Positions 27,401 to 38,156 of a stretch of DNA of 64,000 nt are shown piece by piece. Location: positions 186,001-250,000 of the forward strand of contig JADJTQ010000007.1 of assembly GCA_016711125.1 (NCBI GenBank), written 5' to 3'. The stretch is from Saprospiraceae bacterium. Its GTDB lineage: Bacteria > Bacteroidota > Bacteroidia > Chitinophagales > Saprospiraceae. The stretch's first letter is position 1; each line of letters opens with the position of its first letter. The notes beneath the pieces were generated by a model. The model was not told the DNA's origin. It searched no databases and saw nothing but the letters and a program-made list of their open reading frames with translations. Made by a program: the position numbers and the translations under genes.

Positions 27401-29663
27401 ATGCTACCATCATCAGGTGTTAAGATTTTTATTTTGTCTGCTTTGGCTTTAGGTAGCGTTGGTATGACGGCGGCTCAGGAATCTTTGATAATAGGTCATG
27501 TTCGTGATCACATCCATGGCGATCCGTTAAGCGCAGCAACGATTCAATGGCGTGATCAGGGCACTTTTACGGACAATCAAGGTGCCTTTCGAACTCTGGT
27601 GAAAAAGGGGCCACAAGAGTTGACCATTAGTTATGTCGGTTACGAGACATTGACCTTGCCACTTGATGTCTATGAGGATACGGTCAGACTCACGATCGGA
27701 TTAAAACCTTCAACAAGTCTATTAAGGGAAGTCACGGTAACTACCGGCAAATACGAGCAACCAATAGGTGAGACTACAGCTACCATTGAGATTTTGAAAC
27801 CGGGTCTTCTGGAGCAAACTAACACGACCAGCATCGATGAAGTGCTGGGTAAAGTACCCGGAGTAGCCATAATTGATGGTCAGGCTAATATAAGGGGGGG
27901 AAGTGGCTTTTCATATGGAGCCGGAAGTCGCGTACTTGTATTGGTTGATGACATTCCAGCGTATCAAGCTGATGCGGGGTTCCCTAATTGGGATGATTTT
28001 CCTCTTGAAAACATGGCACAGATGGAGATTGTTAAGGGAGCTTCATCGGCTCTTTACGGTTCGTCGGCACTCAATGGCATCATTAATCTGAGAACCGCCT
28101 ATGCCAAAGAAACTCCGGTGACCAAGGCGTCAGTTTTTTACGGGGCCACTTTAAACCCAAGAAATATCGAACGAAAATGGTGGGATAAAGCGCCCTCAGG
28201 AATATGGGTTGAGTTTGTCGGACGCTCGGCGCACTGGTAAATTTGATTTGGTTCATGCGGTTTACTTTCTCGATCGTAAAGGCGTGAATCGCGAAAGCTA
28301 TAATCAATACGGGAGAATTAACAGCAAAATTCGGTACCGAATCAGCGATGGGGTGGAAGTGGGTATCAGAGGAAGTTTTAATCGGGGGATTAACCAGAGC
28401 TTTTTTTACTGGAAAGATAGCCAGGCAGGCGCCTATCAGGGTGATTCCTCCACCTATAGTACTGGAGATTATTTACGATATTCGATCGATCCCTATCTTA
28501 AAATAATCAATAGGAGAGGTGACAGGCATGAATTCAAAGGACGGTATTTTGATATTGATAATCGCAACAACGCTAATCGTTCTAATAAATCTACCCTGTA
28601 TTATGGCGAATATCAGTTTTTACACAGAATACCTAAGCTCAATGCTGTTTTGACGCTGGGGCTCGTAAACCTTAATACTCAGGTTAGTGCCAAACTATAT
28701 GGTGATACAGTCTTGACATCGACCAATCTGGCTGGATTTGTTCAACTTGACAAAAAATTGTCAGACCGACTTACGATCAATACGGGATTTCGATATGAGC
28801 AGAACAAGGTGAACGGGCCATCCCAGGTCGGAAATGATCAGATTCCAGATGGTAAAGTCAAAGAATCAAAGCCCGTATTTAGGATTGGTACCAATTACCG
28901 CTTGGCCGAAGGTACGTTCCTGCGGGGATCATGGGGCCAGGGATATCGATATCCAACCATAGCGGAAAAATATATCAGCACCTCTTTTGGTGCAACCCTT
29001 GTTTCACCCAATTTGACCCTCAAATCCGAATCAGGATGGAGTGCCGAAGTCGGAATCAAACAGGGATTTGAAATAGGCGAGTTTCAAGGGCTTGCCGATC
29101 TTGCAGCATACTGGTCAGAGTATTTGGACATGACGGAGTTTGTCTTTACAGGCCTGATCAAGGGTTTTCAATCACAAAATATCGGTGACACCCGAATTAG
29201 GGGTTTCGATTTCAGCCTCAATACCAGGGGCAAGATGCTGGGAGTACCTACTTTGATTTTGGCAGGTTATACCTTTATTGATCCACGTTTTCAAAATTTC
29301 ACAACGCGCGACTCGATCAACTCGACCGCAACGTATAATATTCTAAAATATCGATCCAAGCATCTTGTGAAATTTGATTTACAGACCGACGCTTCAACTG
29401 TAAATTTTGGTATCAGCGTACAATACACAAGCAATCAGGAAGCGGTAGATAAGGTGTTCTATTTGTTTATCCCTGGTATTCAGGCCTTCCGGGAATCTCA
29501 TCGCGGCTATGCTTTAACAGATGTGCGAGTGCAGTATAAAATGACAGACGGCTTTACATTGACAACGCAACTAAGAAATCTTTTCAACATCGAATACAGC
29601 CAGCGACCCGGCATCCTTGAGCCGCCAAGAAACCTGACCTTGAGAGCAGATTTTAAACTGTAG
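27401..29663 (+). CDS. TonB-dependent outer-membrane receptor, one frameshift
   Basis: After correction the protein has about 753 residues. It has a signal peptide, a carboxypeptidase-regulatory-like domain (IIGHVRDHIHGDPLSAATIQ), a TonB-box-like stretch (LREVTVTTGKYEQPIG) and the plug (IDEVLGKVPGVAIIDGQANI, RGGSGFSYGAGSRVLVLVDD, SSALYGSSALNGIINLRTA). The barrel ends in ITLRADFKL-like strands (here NLTLRADFKL). The frame breaks at 28200-28210; removing one base joins SGYGLSLSDARRTGKFDLVH. The length requires one surplus base, unlike most breaks in this window. It imports a substrate across the outer membrane using TonB; the ligand is unknown. Confidence 0.88.
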
Positions 29664-29794
29664 GGCCAGGGATGCCCAGCGGAAGTCTTAAGGTTTTGTC
29701 AATATTAGATCGCCGTACTTCGGATAGCGAACTTTTTAGGATTTTTGGGGTTGATTGCTCAAACGTCTACTTCATCTATTTCAAATTTCTATTA

Positions 29795-30538
29795 ATGCTG
29801 ATATTGCTTCTTTTATCATTCTTTTCGTACCAGGGTAATGAACAGAATGCTTCTCTAGCTAGTGCCGTCGATCTTAAGGCTCCCATGGCCACGTCGCCTG
29901 ATCATCAATTATTCAATGAGTTGTTAGGTACCTACGTCGATAGCAAGGGTAAAGTTGATTATGCAGGTTTGAAAAATAATTTGCCCAAACTGGAAAAATA
30001 TCTGAGCGTTTTGAAACAAAATCACCCGAAAAAAGAGTGGTCACGTGATCAAAAGTTGGCCTATTGGATTAATACATATAATGCTTTTACCATCAAATTG
30101 ATCCTTGATCATCTGCCCTTGTCGAGTATTACCAAAATTGAAAACGGAAAGCCCTGGGATAAAAAGTGGATCAAATTGGGGGATGAAACCTATTCGCTGA
30201 ATCAGATTGAAAATGAAATTATCCGTCCCCAATTTATTGAGCCCAGGATTCATTTTGCGGTGAACTGTGCGGCAAAATCTTGTCCTCCACTTGCCAATGA
30301 AGCATTTACAGAAGCGAATTTAGACCAATTGTTAGAGAAGCAAACAAAGTCATTTTTCAACGACCAGAATTACAATGTGATTACTACTTCCAGTGCAAAA
30401 GTTAGTAAAATATTTGATTGGTATTCCGCTGACTTTGGTGACCTCGTTTCTTTTATCAATAAATATTCTAATGTGAAATTGAATTCGTCTGTCAAGATAG
30501 AATTCAAAGAATATAATTGGGATTTAAATACCAAATAA
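29795..30538 (+). CDS. DUF547 protein
   Basis: The ATG at 29795 is preferred to 29672 because it gives a hydrophobic N terminus (MLILLLLSFFSYQG) without 41 odd residues; the protein then has 247 residues. The DUF547 core is clear: AYWINTYNAFTIKLILDHLP, WDKKWIKLGDETYSLNQIEN and RIHFAVNCAAKSCPPLANEA. The conserved Cys pair lies in NCAAKSCPPL. The protein is likely exported to the periplasm. The family has no settled biochemical function. It follows the TonB receptor gene closely and may be co-transcribed with it. Confidence 0.85.
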   Translation: MLILLLLSFFSYQGNEQNASLASAVDLKAPMATSPDHQLFNELLGTYVDSKGKVDYAGLKNNLPKLEKYLSVLKQNHPKKEWSRDQKLAYWINTYNAFTIKLILDHLPLSSITKIENGKPWDKKWIKLGDETYSLNQIENEIIRPQFIEPRIHFAVNCAAKSCPPLANEAFTEANLDQLLEKQTKSFFNDQNYNVITTSSAKVSKIFDWYSADFGDLVSFINKYSNVKLNSSVKIEFKEYNWDLNTK

Positions 30539-30567
30539 CCATCCAATCAATCATTAAACTTTGAGCT

Positions 30568-31256
30568 ATGAAATACGTGACCCTATGCCTTCTTTTTTTT
30601 GTGATGCCTGCGATTGCTTTTACACAGAGCTGCACACCCTGGTTTCCTTTTGACGAGGGAACTTCCTTTGAGTATTCTTTTTTGATAAGAAAGATAAATT
30701 GTCCGGACGAATACTTTATAAGGTAGAAGAAGTGGTACAGAATGGTAATAGCTATTCGGGTACGATTTCAGGCATTTTTTATGATCGAAAAGACAAGGAG
30801 GCCAATACTTTTCAATTTGAAGTGTCCTGTGAGGATGGTGTATATAAAGCCGATCTCGCCAATTTTATCAATCCATCAATGAAAGAAGCATTTGGTACCA
30901 TGGAAGTAACTGTGACGGGAGATGACTTGCAGATTCCTAAGAACCTATCTGTTGGTCTCGCTCTTCCTGATGCACGTACACATATGGAGGCTGAGATGGG
31001 TATCATCAAAATGAAAATGGACATGGAGATTACCAATCGGAAAGTAGTGGAGAAAGTGCAGGTAACAACACCTGTAAAGACGTTTGATACTTATAAAGTA
31101 ACCTCTGATGAGTATTTTAAAATGCCTATCATGAGCCGAACTGGTCAATCTGTCTACTACTATTCCGAAGGATATGGACAGGTAAAAGTAGAGAACTTTG
31201 ACAAGAATGGAAAACTCGATTCCTATATGTTGCTCACCAAATTTGATAAACCCTAA
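30568..31256 (+). CDS. Exported TapB/DUF3108-like protein, one frameshift
   Basis: The gene starts at ATG 30568 with a signal peptide (MKYVTLCLLFFVMPAIAF). A six-T run (30678-30683) lacks one base: correction gives SFEYSFFDKKDKLSGRILYK and a 229-residue protein, where the raw frames stop early or begin at a TTG. The mature part is all beta (YSGTISGIFYDRKDKEANTF, FEVSCEDGVYKADLANFIN) and ends with TGQSVYYYSEGYGQVKVENF. Related proteins occur in many Bacteroidota as periplasmic proteins of unknown role. The family assignment is tentative. Confidence 0.7.
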
Positions 31257-31447
31257 TTGCCGATTCTTTGGTGGTGATTGAAATCCATTTATCAAGAGTT
31301 TGATCTGTTGATGCGACCGCAGCCGAATAAAACCTCCAATTACCATCTCTCAGGACCGTATCGCTTGGTCCACAATAAAGTGCTTCACATAGTCTGAACC
31401 ATCAAGATAATATGTAGCGTTAACCATCAAATGCTTATTTTGGCTGT

Positions 31448-32392
31448 ATGAATGTGGTGATATTGGATGGTTATACCGTAAATCCTGGTGATTTAAGTTG
31501 GGCACCGATAGAGGCTCACGGTCAGGTTACAATTTATGATCGAACTTCGCCCGATCAGATTTTCGAACGATCCCGGTTCGCTGAAATATTAGTCGTTAAT
31601 AAAGTAAAAATCAGAGGCGATCTGTTGGCCAAACTGCCAATGCTCAGGGTAATTTGTCTTTTGGCAACCGGCTATGATAATGTGGACGTTGATGCAGCAC
31701 AAAAATATGAAGTGAAGGTCTACAATGCCGTAGGATATGGCACAGAGTCTGTAGCTCAACATACGCTGGCCATGATATTGGCTTTTACTAATAGAATAGA
31801 GTCACATCACCGGTCAGTGCAGCATGGTGACTGGGCTGACCAGGATGATTTTTCATATTCTCTAAATTCAGTCAGAGAGTTAAAAGGTAAAACACTGGGT
31901 ATCATTGGATATGGCAAAATTGGCAGGAGAGTCGGTGATCTGGCTTCGGCATTTGGTATGCAGGTGCTCACTCTTAGCAGATCTGGCGAAAAAGAAGGCG
32001 CTAGGGTTGTCGATCAGAAGACACTATTTCAGTCGTCTCATTTTATTTCCCTTCATGCTCCACTCAATGAGGGTACCAGAGAAATTGTAAATCAAGACAC
32101 GTTGGAGATCATGCGGAAAGATGCCATTATTATTAATACAGGCCGTGGAGGATTAATTAAAGAAAAAGACCTGATAAGAGCACTATATACTAAAGTAATT
32201 GCCGGTGCTGTTCTGGATGTTTTGACGATTGAGCCACCCAGAGCATCAAATGGTTTGTGTTATCTCGAAAATGCATGGATTACTCCTCATATGGCGTGGA
32301 AGAGTTTTGAAGCACGTGAAGCACTGATACTAATTGTGGCAAAGAATATTAATCATTATATAAACGGAGTAGATACAAACAGAGTGGTTTAA
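31448..32392 (+). CDS. D-2-hydroxyacid dehydrogenase
   Basis: The protein has 314 residues with the complete fold of NAD-dependent D-2-hydroxyacid dehydrogenases. The nucleotide-binding motif GIIGYGKIGRRV, the catalytic Arg in NTGRGGLI, the Glu in TIEPPRAS and the His in ITPHMAWKSF are all present. It reduces or oxidises a 2-keto/2-hydroxy acid; glycerate or a related acid is the likely substrate of its subgroup (hydroxypyruvate reductase-like), but this is inference. It has no signal peptide and is cytoplasmic. It is a separate transcription unit upstream of the GH113-like gene. Confidence 0.9.
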   Translation: MNVVILDGYTVNPGDLSWAPIEAHGQVTIYDRTSPDQIFERSRFAEILVVNKVKIRGDLLAKLPMLRVICLLATGYDNVDVDAAQKYEVKVYNAVGYGTESVAQHTLAMILAFTNRIESHHRSVQHGDWADQDDFSYSLNSVRELKGKTLGIIGYGKIGRRVGDLASAFGMQVLTLSRSGEKEGARVVDQKTLFQSSHFISLHAPLNEGTREIVNQDTLEIMRKDAIIINTGRGGLIKEKDLIRALYTKVIAGAVLDVLTIEPPRASNGLCYLENAWITPHMAWKSFEAREALILIVAKNINHYINGVDTNRVV

Positions 32393-32567
32393 CTATTGAG
32401 GTTTTTGTCATTTCTTAATAGTGTTCATTCGAATGTTAAAATAGTTCTTAACGAGTAGCCCTCTAAAGTTGCTTGCAAGTCAGATGATAGGACTGACACT
32501 TTAATTAACTTTAGTGGAATTATCATGATATAACTTAATTACTTAAAATTGTTGGCCGGTGAAATCG

Positions 32568-33670
32568 ATGAATAGCTTTGGGTATTTTGCGATTGGGTCT
32601 TTATTGATCTTGTGGTCTTTTTTCGGGTTTTAAATGGTTTAGGCTTTGAGTTTATCATTCCGGAAGATCCCACTTCTGCACCAGAAGATATTCGCATTGC
32701 TAACCCAATAAAGCTAAAGGGAGTGCATTATTTTGGGCGTTTTCACGAGGGTGAATTGGATTTTTCTAAAATCACCGATAATCATGTCAAACAAATAGTA
32801 CTCGTGCCATATGGTTACCAAGAGAATTTCGACAGCCCTTCGCTGACTTTTAATCGCCAGGGGAGAAGGGCCTCTATAGACAGGGATAGTTTATACGGAC
32901 TTATGGCTGAAAAAGCCAGCAAGGCCAGTTTGGAGATTGTCATCAAGCCCCATATCTGGATGGAAACAAAGCGAGGTAAATGGAGGTCAGATATTGATTT
33001 TCAAGAAGAACAACAATTTGACGAATGGGCAAAAAATTATTCTGAATTTATATTGCATTATGCCCGGCTGAGTCAAAAGATTGGAGCAACCCACTTTTGT
33101 GTTGGTACTGAACTAACCCAAATGACAAAAAACCATCCTAATTTTTGGAAAGGACTTATTAAGGAGGTTCGCCAAATATATCATGGAAAAATCTTTTATG
33201 CGGCCAATTGGTATCGGGAGTATGAACATATCACGTTTTGGTCTGATTTGGATTACATTGGGGTGCAAGGCTATTTTCCGTTATGCAATAAAGATCATCC
33301 CAACATTGATGATTTAATGGTTGGCTGGCGCGTGTACCGCAGTAAGCTGATGAAGATGAGTCAGCGCCTGAATAAACCGGTTCTTTTTTCGGAGTTGGGT
33401 TATCGAAGTTCGCAAGATGCAGCTTCTGAACCTTGGGAGTGGGTAGAAGGACCTAATGCCCTAAAAATGAAATTAAGTCAAGAAACTCAAGCGATATGTT
33501 ATGAGGCTTTTTTTCGAACATTTTGGAATGAACCCTGGTTTGGAGGTGCTTTAATTTGGCAGTGGCATACGCGCTATGAGAATGATCTGGAGTCTACTAA
33601 AACGAATTTGGATTTTACACCTCAGAATAAACCAGCTCAGGCAGTCATGTCCAAATGGTTTGCTGAATAA
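32568..33670 (+). CDS. GH113-like glycoside hydrolase, one frameshift
   Basis: The open frame from the GTG at 32612 lacks an N terminus, while ATG 32568 gives MNSFGYFAIGSLLILWSF in the neighbouring frame. One extra T in the six-T run at 32618-32623 joins them into 367 residues with a signal anchor. The body is a TIM barrel like family GH113 (beta-mannanase type): KGVHYFGRFHEGELDF, HIWMETKRGKW, and the two candidate catalytic Glu in FCVGTELTQM and VLFSELGYRSS. The C terminus keeps the WQWHTRYEND patch. It probably acts at the envelope on mannan-like or related glycans; the substrate is inferred. Confidence 0.8.
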
Positions 33671-34080
33671 AACACTTTGTGCCTGATGTTACAATCTAAA
33701 ATCAACTTTTGTGTAACCTAGGAGGATGTTCAAATACTCACTCCGCACGGATTTTACAGAATATAAATTTTTACTATAACATGATTCATCCGTTCTCGCC
33801 GCTCCTGACTTTGTTGAGACTCAATCTATTACAATTTCCAGTAGCATCCTTCGACTCGCCGTCGCAGAAACGGCGATTTACGGATTCAGCATCAAGTTGT
33901 GTATTTCAACCGCCTCCTAGCGAAAAAATGCCTGTAAGCAAAATACCAAAGCCTCGGTTAGAATTAAGGTTGCAAACCAGCCTGTGATTTTCAATCTGTG
34001 GACTGACAAATGAAAAACTCTACTTAGTTCTAAAAAAAAGGCAACCGTAAAGGCTGCCTTTCGTTCTGATATCTTGATAT
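33671..34080. other. 410-base gap without a supported gene
   Basis: The only long frame (33709-33987) has no recognisable domain, and its composition looks random. A terminator hairpin at 34037-34061 closes the LysM gene from the other side. I see nothing else. Confidence 0.6.
34037..34061 (-). terminator. Terminator of LysM gene
   Basis: On the minus strand AAAGGCAGCC-TTTAC-GGTTGCCTTT forms a ten-base stem with one imperfect pair, followed by a T run (34032-34039). It lies 20 bases after the stop of the LysM/BON gene. Confidence 0.8.
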
Positions 34081-34560
34081 CTAGTTTTCTAGAGGCGGAA
34101 TTCTCAAAACCTGGCCAGGATAGATTAGATTAGGATCCTTCAGCATTGGTTTGTTTGCTTCAAAAATCACTGGGTATTTCATGGCATCGCCATAATGAGC
34201 TTTCGCAATTTTTGATAGTGAGTCACCACTTTTTACTTCGTAGAAAGTAGCTTCAGGAGCTGGAACAACCACTGAAATTCGATCATCTACTGTTGCGATT
34301 CCTGCAACATTTCCCAAAGCTAAGATGATCTTTTCTTTATCAGCCTGAGATTCGGTCTGGCCGTATACAGTCACAACATCGTCCGTTACTTCCAGGTCGA
34401 GATCTTGAATTGGGAGATTAAGCTTGGTAATGACTCCCTTAAGAGCAACGATTTGCTGTTCGCGATGAGCAACAGCTTCTTCAGCCGCTTCAGCAGCTTT
34501 CTTCTCAGAAGATTTAAAAATGTTTTCTCCGGCTTTCTTTAAGAATGAAAATAATCCCAT
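34081..34560 (-). CDS. BON-LysM protein, Kbp/YgaU type
   Basis: The protein has 159 residues. A helical N terminus is followed by a BON domain (LDLEVTDDVVTVYGQTESQA, GIATVDDRISVVVP) and a C-terminal LysM domain (YEVKSGDSLSKIAKAHYGDA, then IYPGQVLRIPPL). This is exactly the layout and length of the Escherichia coli potassium-binding protein Kbp (YgaU). It has no signal peptide, so it is expected in the cytoplasm, where Kbp binds K+ under stress. A minus-strand promoter-like element stands at 34584-34612. Confidence 0.88.
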   Translation of the reverse strand: MGLFSFLKKAGENIFKSSEKKAAEAAEEAVAHREQQIVALKGVITKLNLPIQDLDLEVTDDVVTVYGQTESQADKEKIILALGNVAGIATVDDRISVVVPAPEATFYEVKSGDSLSKIAKAHYGDAMKYPVIFEANKPMLKDPNLIYPGQVLRIPPLEN

Positions 34561-34583
34561 GAAAATTAAGTTTGTTTAGTTAT

Positions 34584-34612
34584 TAAATATAGGTGCACAG
34601 TGCTAGACAAAA
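34584..34612 (-). promoter_or_regulatory. Possible promoter of LysM gene
   Basis: Read on the minus strand, TTTTG (34608-34612) and TATATTTA (34584-34591) resemble the TTG and TAnnTTTG elements at a 16-base spacing. The last base of the -7 element deviates. It lies just upstream of the ATG at 34560. Confidence 0.4.
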
Positions 34613-34833
34613 GTACAAACTCTTTTGTTTGCAATAGTTAATTTTAAGTAGGACACCTTCGATTGGAGCGCAAATCAAAGAGTCACTTGATGTCTGGCAA
34701 TTCTCACAGGATTAGCGCACTACCCTTAATTTTGGTTCCTTTGGAAAGGTAAATTTTGATGTTAAGGCGTGCTTCTGAATTGTCTGGGTGCCGATCTAAA
34801 GCATTGCCTGAATTTCTGGTCAGAAATAAGGTA

Positions 34834-34861
34834 TTGATGTATATGAAAAACCTTATATTTG
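34834..34861 (+). promoter_or_regulatory. Bacteroidota-type promoter of secDF
   Basis: TTG (34834-34836), a 17-base spacer and TATATTTG (34854-34861) match the consensus well, 43 bases before the likely start at 34904. This argues for the ATG at 34904 and against 34859, which lies inside the element. Confidence 0.6.
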
Positions 34862-34903
34862 CGCAACTTTTTCAAAAACAGTGTCTTAATCAATACCATT
34901 CAT

Positions 34904-37900
34904 ATGCAGGGTAAAGGAATAGTAAAGTTTTTTCTTGTGGTCATGGCCATCGTGTGCGCCATCCAGTATCTTTTGATTCTTCCCACACAAAAGGTGGAAA
35001 GGGCCGCAGATGCGCATGCCAAGGAGGTCGCTATGAGCTTGGGAGACAATGACTTATCAAGTATAGAAGCTAAACAGGCAAGAATTAGTTATCTGGATTC
35101 GATGTCATCGGAAGAGGTGTTTAGGATACCGCTGATAAAAAGTTATACCTATGAGCAGCTGAAGAGACAGCAATTAGCGCTAGGTCTTGACCTGAAAGGG
35201 GGTATGAGTGTGGTGTTGCAGGTAGATCTTAAGGACTTTCTCAAGACCTTGTCAAATGATAGCAAAGATCCTACCTTTCTCGACGCTCTTGCCATTGCTG
35301 ATAAGTCCATTGCTACCGCAAAGGTTGATTACGTCACCTTATTTGGTGAAGAGTTTCAAAAGATTGCCGGAGAGAAGAAATTATCAAGCATTTTTCCAGA
35401 AGTGCCACTTTGCGAGATGAGATCAATTTCGAAACAAGTGATGCCGAAGTGATCTCTATCTTACGGAAATATGCGAATGAGACAGTCGATCTGACCTATA
35501 AGCGATTGAAAGATAGAATTGATAAACTAGGAGTGGTCCAGCCGAACGTATCGCTCGATGCAGCCAGAGACTTAATCCTGGTAGAACTACCGGGTATAGA
35601 TAACCCAGAGCGGGCACGTTCATTTTTACAAAGTGCCGCAAAATTGGAATTCTGGGACGTATATCGCGTGTCCGATCCAGGGATTTTAAATGCTTTTGTT
35701 GAGGCTGATAGCCGCCTAAAACGATTGCAATCGGGTGATCCCACCAGTCTTGATTCGGCGATTGTCGATGATGTGAGAATGGATACAATTTGGACTCAGA
35801 CACTAGATAGTCTGGGAAATGTGACCGGTGATTCAACTTTTGAAGTCATGCCTACCACGATCAACAATGATCCTTTTAGTGATCGCGGACCACTATTGCA
35901 ACTAATGGATCTCAATGCAGTGACCTCACAAGGGCAGACAGGCTTTCCACTGGCCGTGGTAGGAATTGCCGATGAAAACAAAAAGAATCTAATCGACCAG
36001 TATTTGGCAATGCCGGAAATCAAACGTCTGTTTCCGCAAGATGCCTTTTTCCGATGGAGCCAAAAACCGTATAAAGATTTTCAAACTGGTAAGTCAAGTG
36101 GACGTTATGAGCTTTATGCTTTGAAAAAGAAGCGCGGCTCAGACAAGGCACCACTTGCTGGTGATCACGTGATCAGAGCTACGTCACAACCTGATCCGGT
36201 GAGCAACGAGGTTGCAGTTTCTCTGAGTATGGACAATCAGGGAGCACGTATTTGGGGGGATCTAACTTCAAAAGCGGCCCAGGACAACAATCGGGAAATT
36301 GCGATTATGCTTGATGATGAAGTTGTCTCAGCTCCCCGAGTGAATGAAGCTATTACTACTGGAGACTCTCGAATTAGTGGTGACTTTAGTATTCAGGAAG
36401 GACAAGATTTAGCCAATATTTTACAGATTGGTAAATTACCCGCATCACCCAAAATTATCCAGCAGGCAGTCGTAGGACCCTCACTGGGTAAGGATAATAT
36501 CAACCGCTCATTGATATCATTGCTCATAGGATTTGGACTAGTCATTGTGTTTATGCTATTTTATTATGGTGGAGCTGGCATTGTTTCCATCATTGCCTTA
36601 CTTGCCAACCTCTTCTTTATTTTTGGTGCCCTGGCGTCTTACGGTACCGTGCTTACGTTGCCTGGATTTGCGGGTATCATTCTTACTATTGGTATGGCAG
36701 TAGATGCTAACGTAATTATTTTCGAGCGGGTGCGGGAAGAATTGCGGCAAGGTAAGTCGATGTTGATGTCCATTTCCGATGGCTTTCAGAATAGTTATAG
36801 CGCTATCATCGACGCTAACGTGACCACAATTCTGGTTGCGTTGGTTCTATCCTATTTTGGAATAGGGCCAATCAAGGGATTTGCTGTCGTGTTGATCATT
36901 GGAGTAATCTTCTCGATGTTTACTGCTGTACTATTATCCCGGCTATTGATCGAATGGTGGACAGCTAAAGGAAAAACTATCAGTTTCTGGACCGGACCAA
37001 GTGCCAATCTTTTTGCCGACCTTAACGTTGATTGGTTAGGTAAGAGAAAGATGGCCTATGTGATTTCAGGAACCGTCCTCCTGGCGGGACTTATCTCTTT
37101 TGTAACCAGAGGCTTTGACCTTGGCGTTGATTTTAAGGGAGGGTATGCCTACACGATTCAATTTGAACAATCCGTTCCGGTTTCGGCTACGGACCTTAGA
37201 GCTCAATTGAAAGATGCCTTTGGCTCAGAACCAGTAGTTAAATCGGTCGATACGGAAAACACCTATAACATCGTAACCGATTATTTAATTGATAGCGAAG
37301 CGGAAGATGCAGATAATCAAGTCGCTAGAAAGTTGTACGATGGCGTTAATGCCATGGTTGGCGGTAATCTTGACTTCGATCAGTTTAATAATGCAGAAGC
37401 ATCAGGAACTCATGTAATAAGTTCAAGTAAGGTAGGCCCGATCATTGCCGATGATATCAAGGAGAGTTCTGTCTATGCGGCCATTTTTGCCTTGCTTTGT
37501 ATTTTCCTATACATATTTATCAGATTTAGCAAGTGGCAATATAGTGCCGGAGCGGTTGCGGCATTGTTTCACGATGCTTTGGTGGTCCTGAGTATCTTCT
37601 CCATTTTTCACGGGTTGGTCCCATGGACCATGGAGATCGATCAGAATTTTATTGCGGCTCTTCTTACAGTGATTGGTTATTCAATTAATGATACGGTGAT
37701 TATTTTTGACCGTATACGTGAATACTTGAATCAGTATACTAAGCGGTCAAAAACGGAGACGATTAATATGGCGATCAACAGTACCTTAAGTCGCACGGTG
37801 ATCACTTCTTTTACTACGATTATGGTTGTACTTATTTTGTTTTTATTTGGTGGTGCCAGCATCAAAGGTTTCGCCTTTGCATTGGTAGTCGGTATTGTTA

Positions 37901-38022
37901 CAGGTACTTATTCGACGGTATTTATTGCTACGCCGATGGTGCATGACCTTACTGGCGAGATGAAGGCAAAAGAAGTCAGCAGCAAGAAACACTTCTCAAA
38001 AGCAGTCAATCCCAAGGTATAG
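34904..38022 (+). CDS. secDF: Fused protein-translocase subunits SecDF, one frameshift
   Basis: SecDF uses proton motive force to assist protein export through SecYEG. The fusion of SecD and SecF in one chain of about 1039 residues is normal for Bacteroidota. The SecD half begins MQGKGIVKFFLVVMAIV and carries LALGLDLKGGMSVVLQVD, then six helices near LISLLIGFGLVIVFMLFYYG and TIGMAVDANVIIFERVREEL. The SecF half carries GVDFKGGYAYTIQFE and GYSINDTVIIFDRIREYLNQ. The frame breaks near 35400; one extra A gives FPESATLRDEINFETSDAEV. A good terminator follows at 38054-38087. Essential function makes a true null allele unlikely. Confidence 0.93.
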
Positions 38023-38053
38023 AAGGTCTAAGTTTGGGTTAGCAAAAAGATAT

Positions 38054-38087
38054 AGCCTGTGCATCTTATGATGTACAGGCTTTTTTT
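38054..38087 (+). terminator. Terminator after secDF
   Basis: AGCCTGTGCATC-TTAT-GATGTACAGGCT is a twelve-base stem with one wobble pair, directly followed by a seven-T run. It lies 32 bases after the secDF stop. Confidence 0.9.
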
Positions 38088-38156
38088 ATAGCCGAATCTC
38101 AATCATGCCAAGCCATTGATTGCAACTTCAGCGATGAGATTTTCGTTATATTTAGC

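Larger units (their letters stand above)
34561..34903. other. 343-base divergent gap
   Basis: The gap holds the two promoter-like elements for the LysM gene (minus) and secDF (plus). I see no coding frame or other structure. Confidence 0.5.

Noticed and set aside
33709..33987. A 92-codon frame between the GH113-like and LysM genes.
   Set aside because: It has no domain, odd composition and no coding context; it lies in a noncoding gap before a terminator.
35395..35412. Programmed frameshifting in secDF.
   Set aside because: The same kind of one-base break occurs in many unrelated genes, with no shared slippery motif or downstream structure.
38147..38154. TATATTTA as promoter of the PorE-like gene.
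   Set aside because: It is only three bases from the start codon, which would leave no leader.
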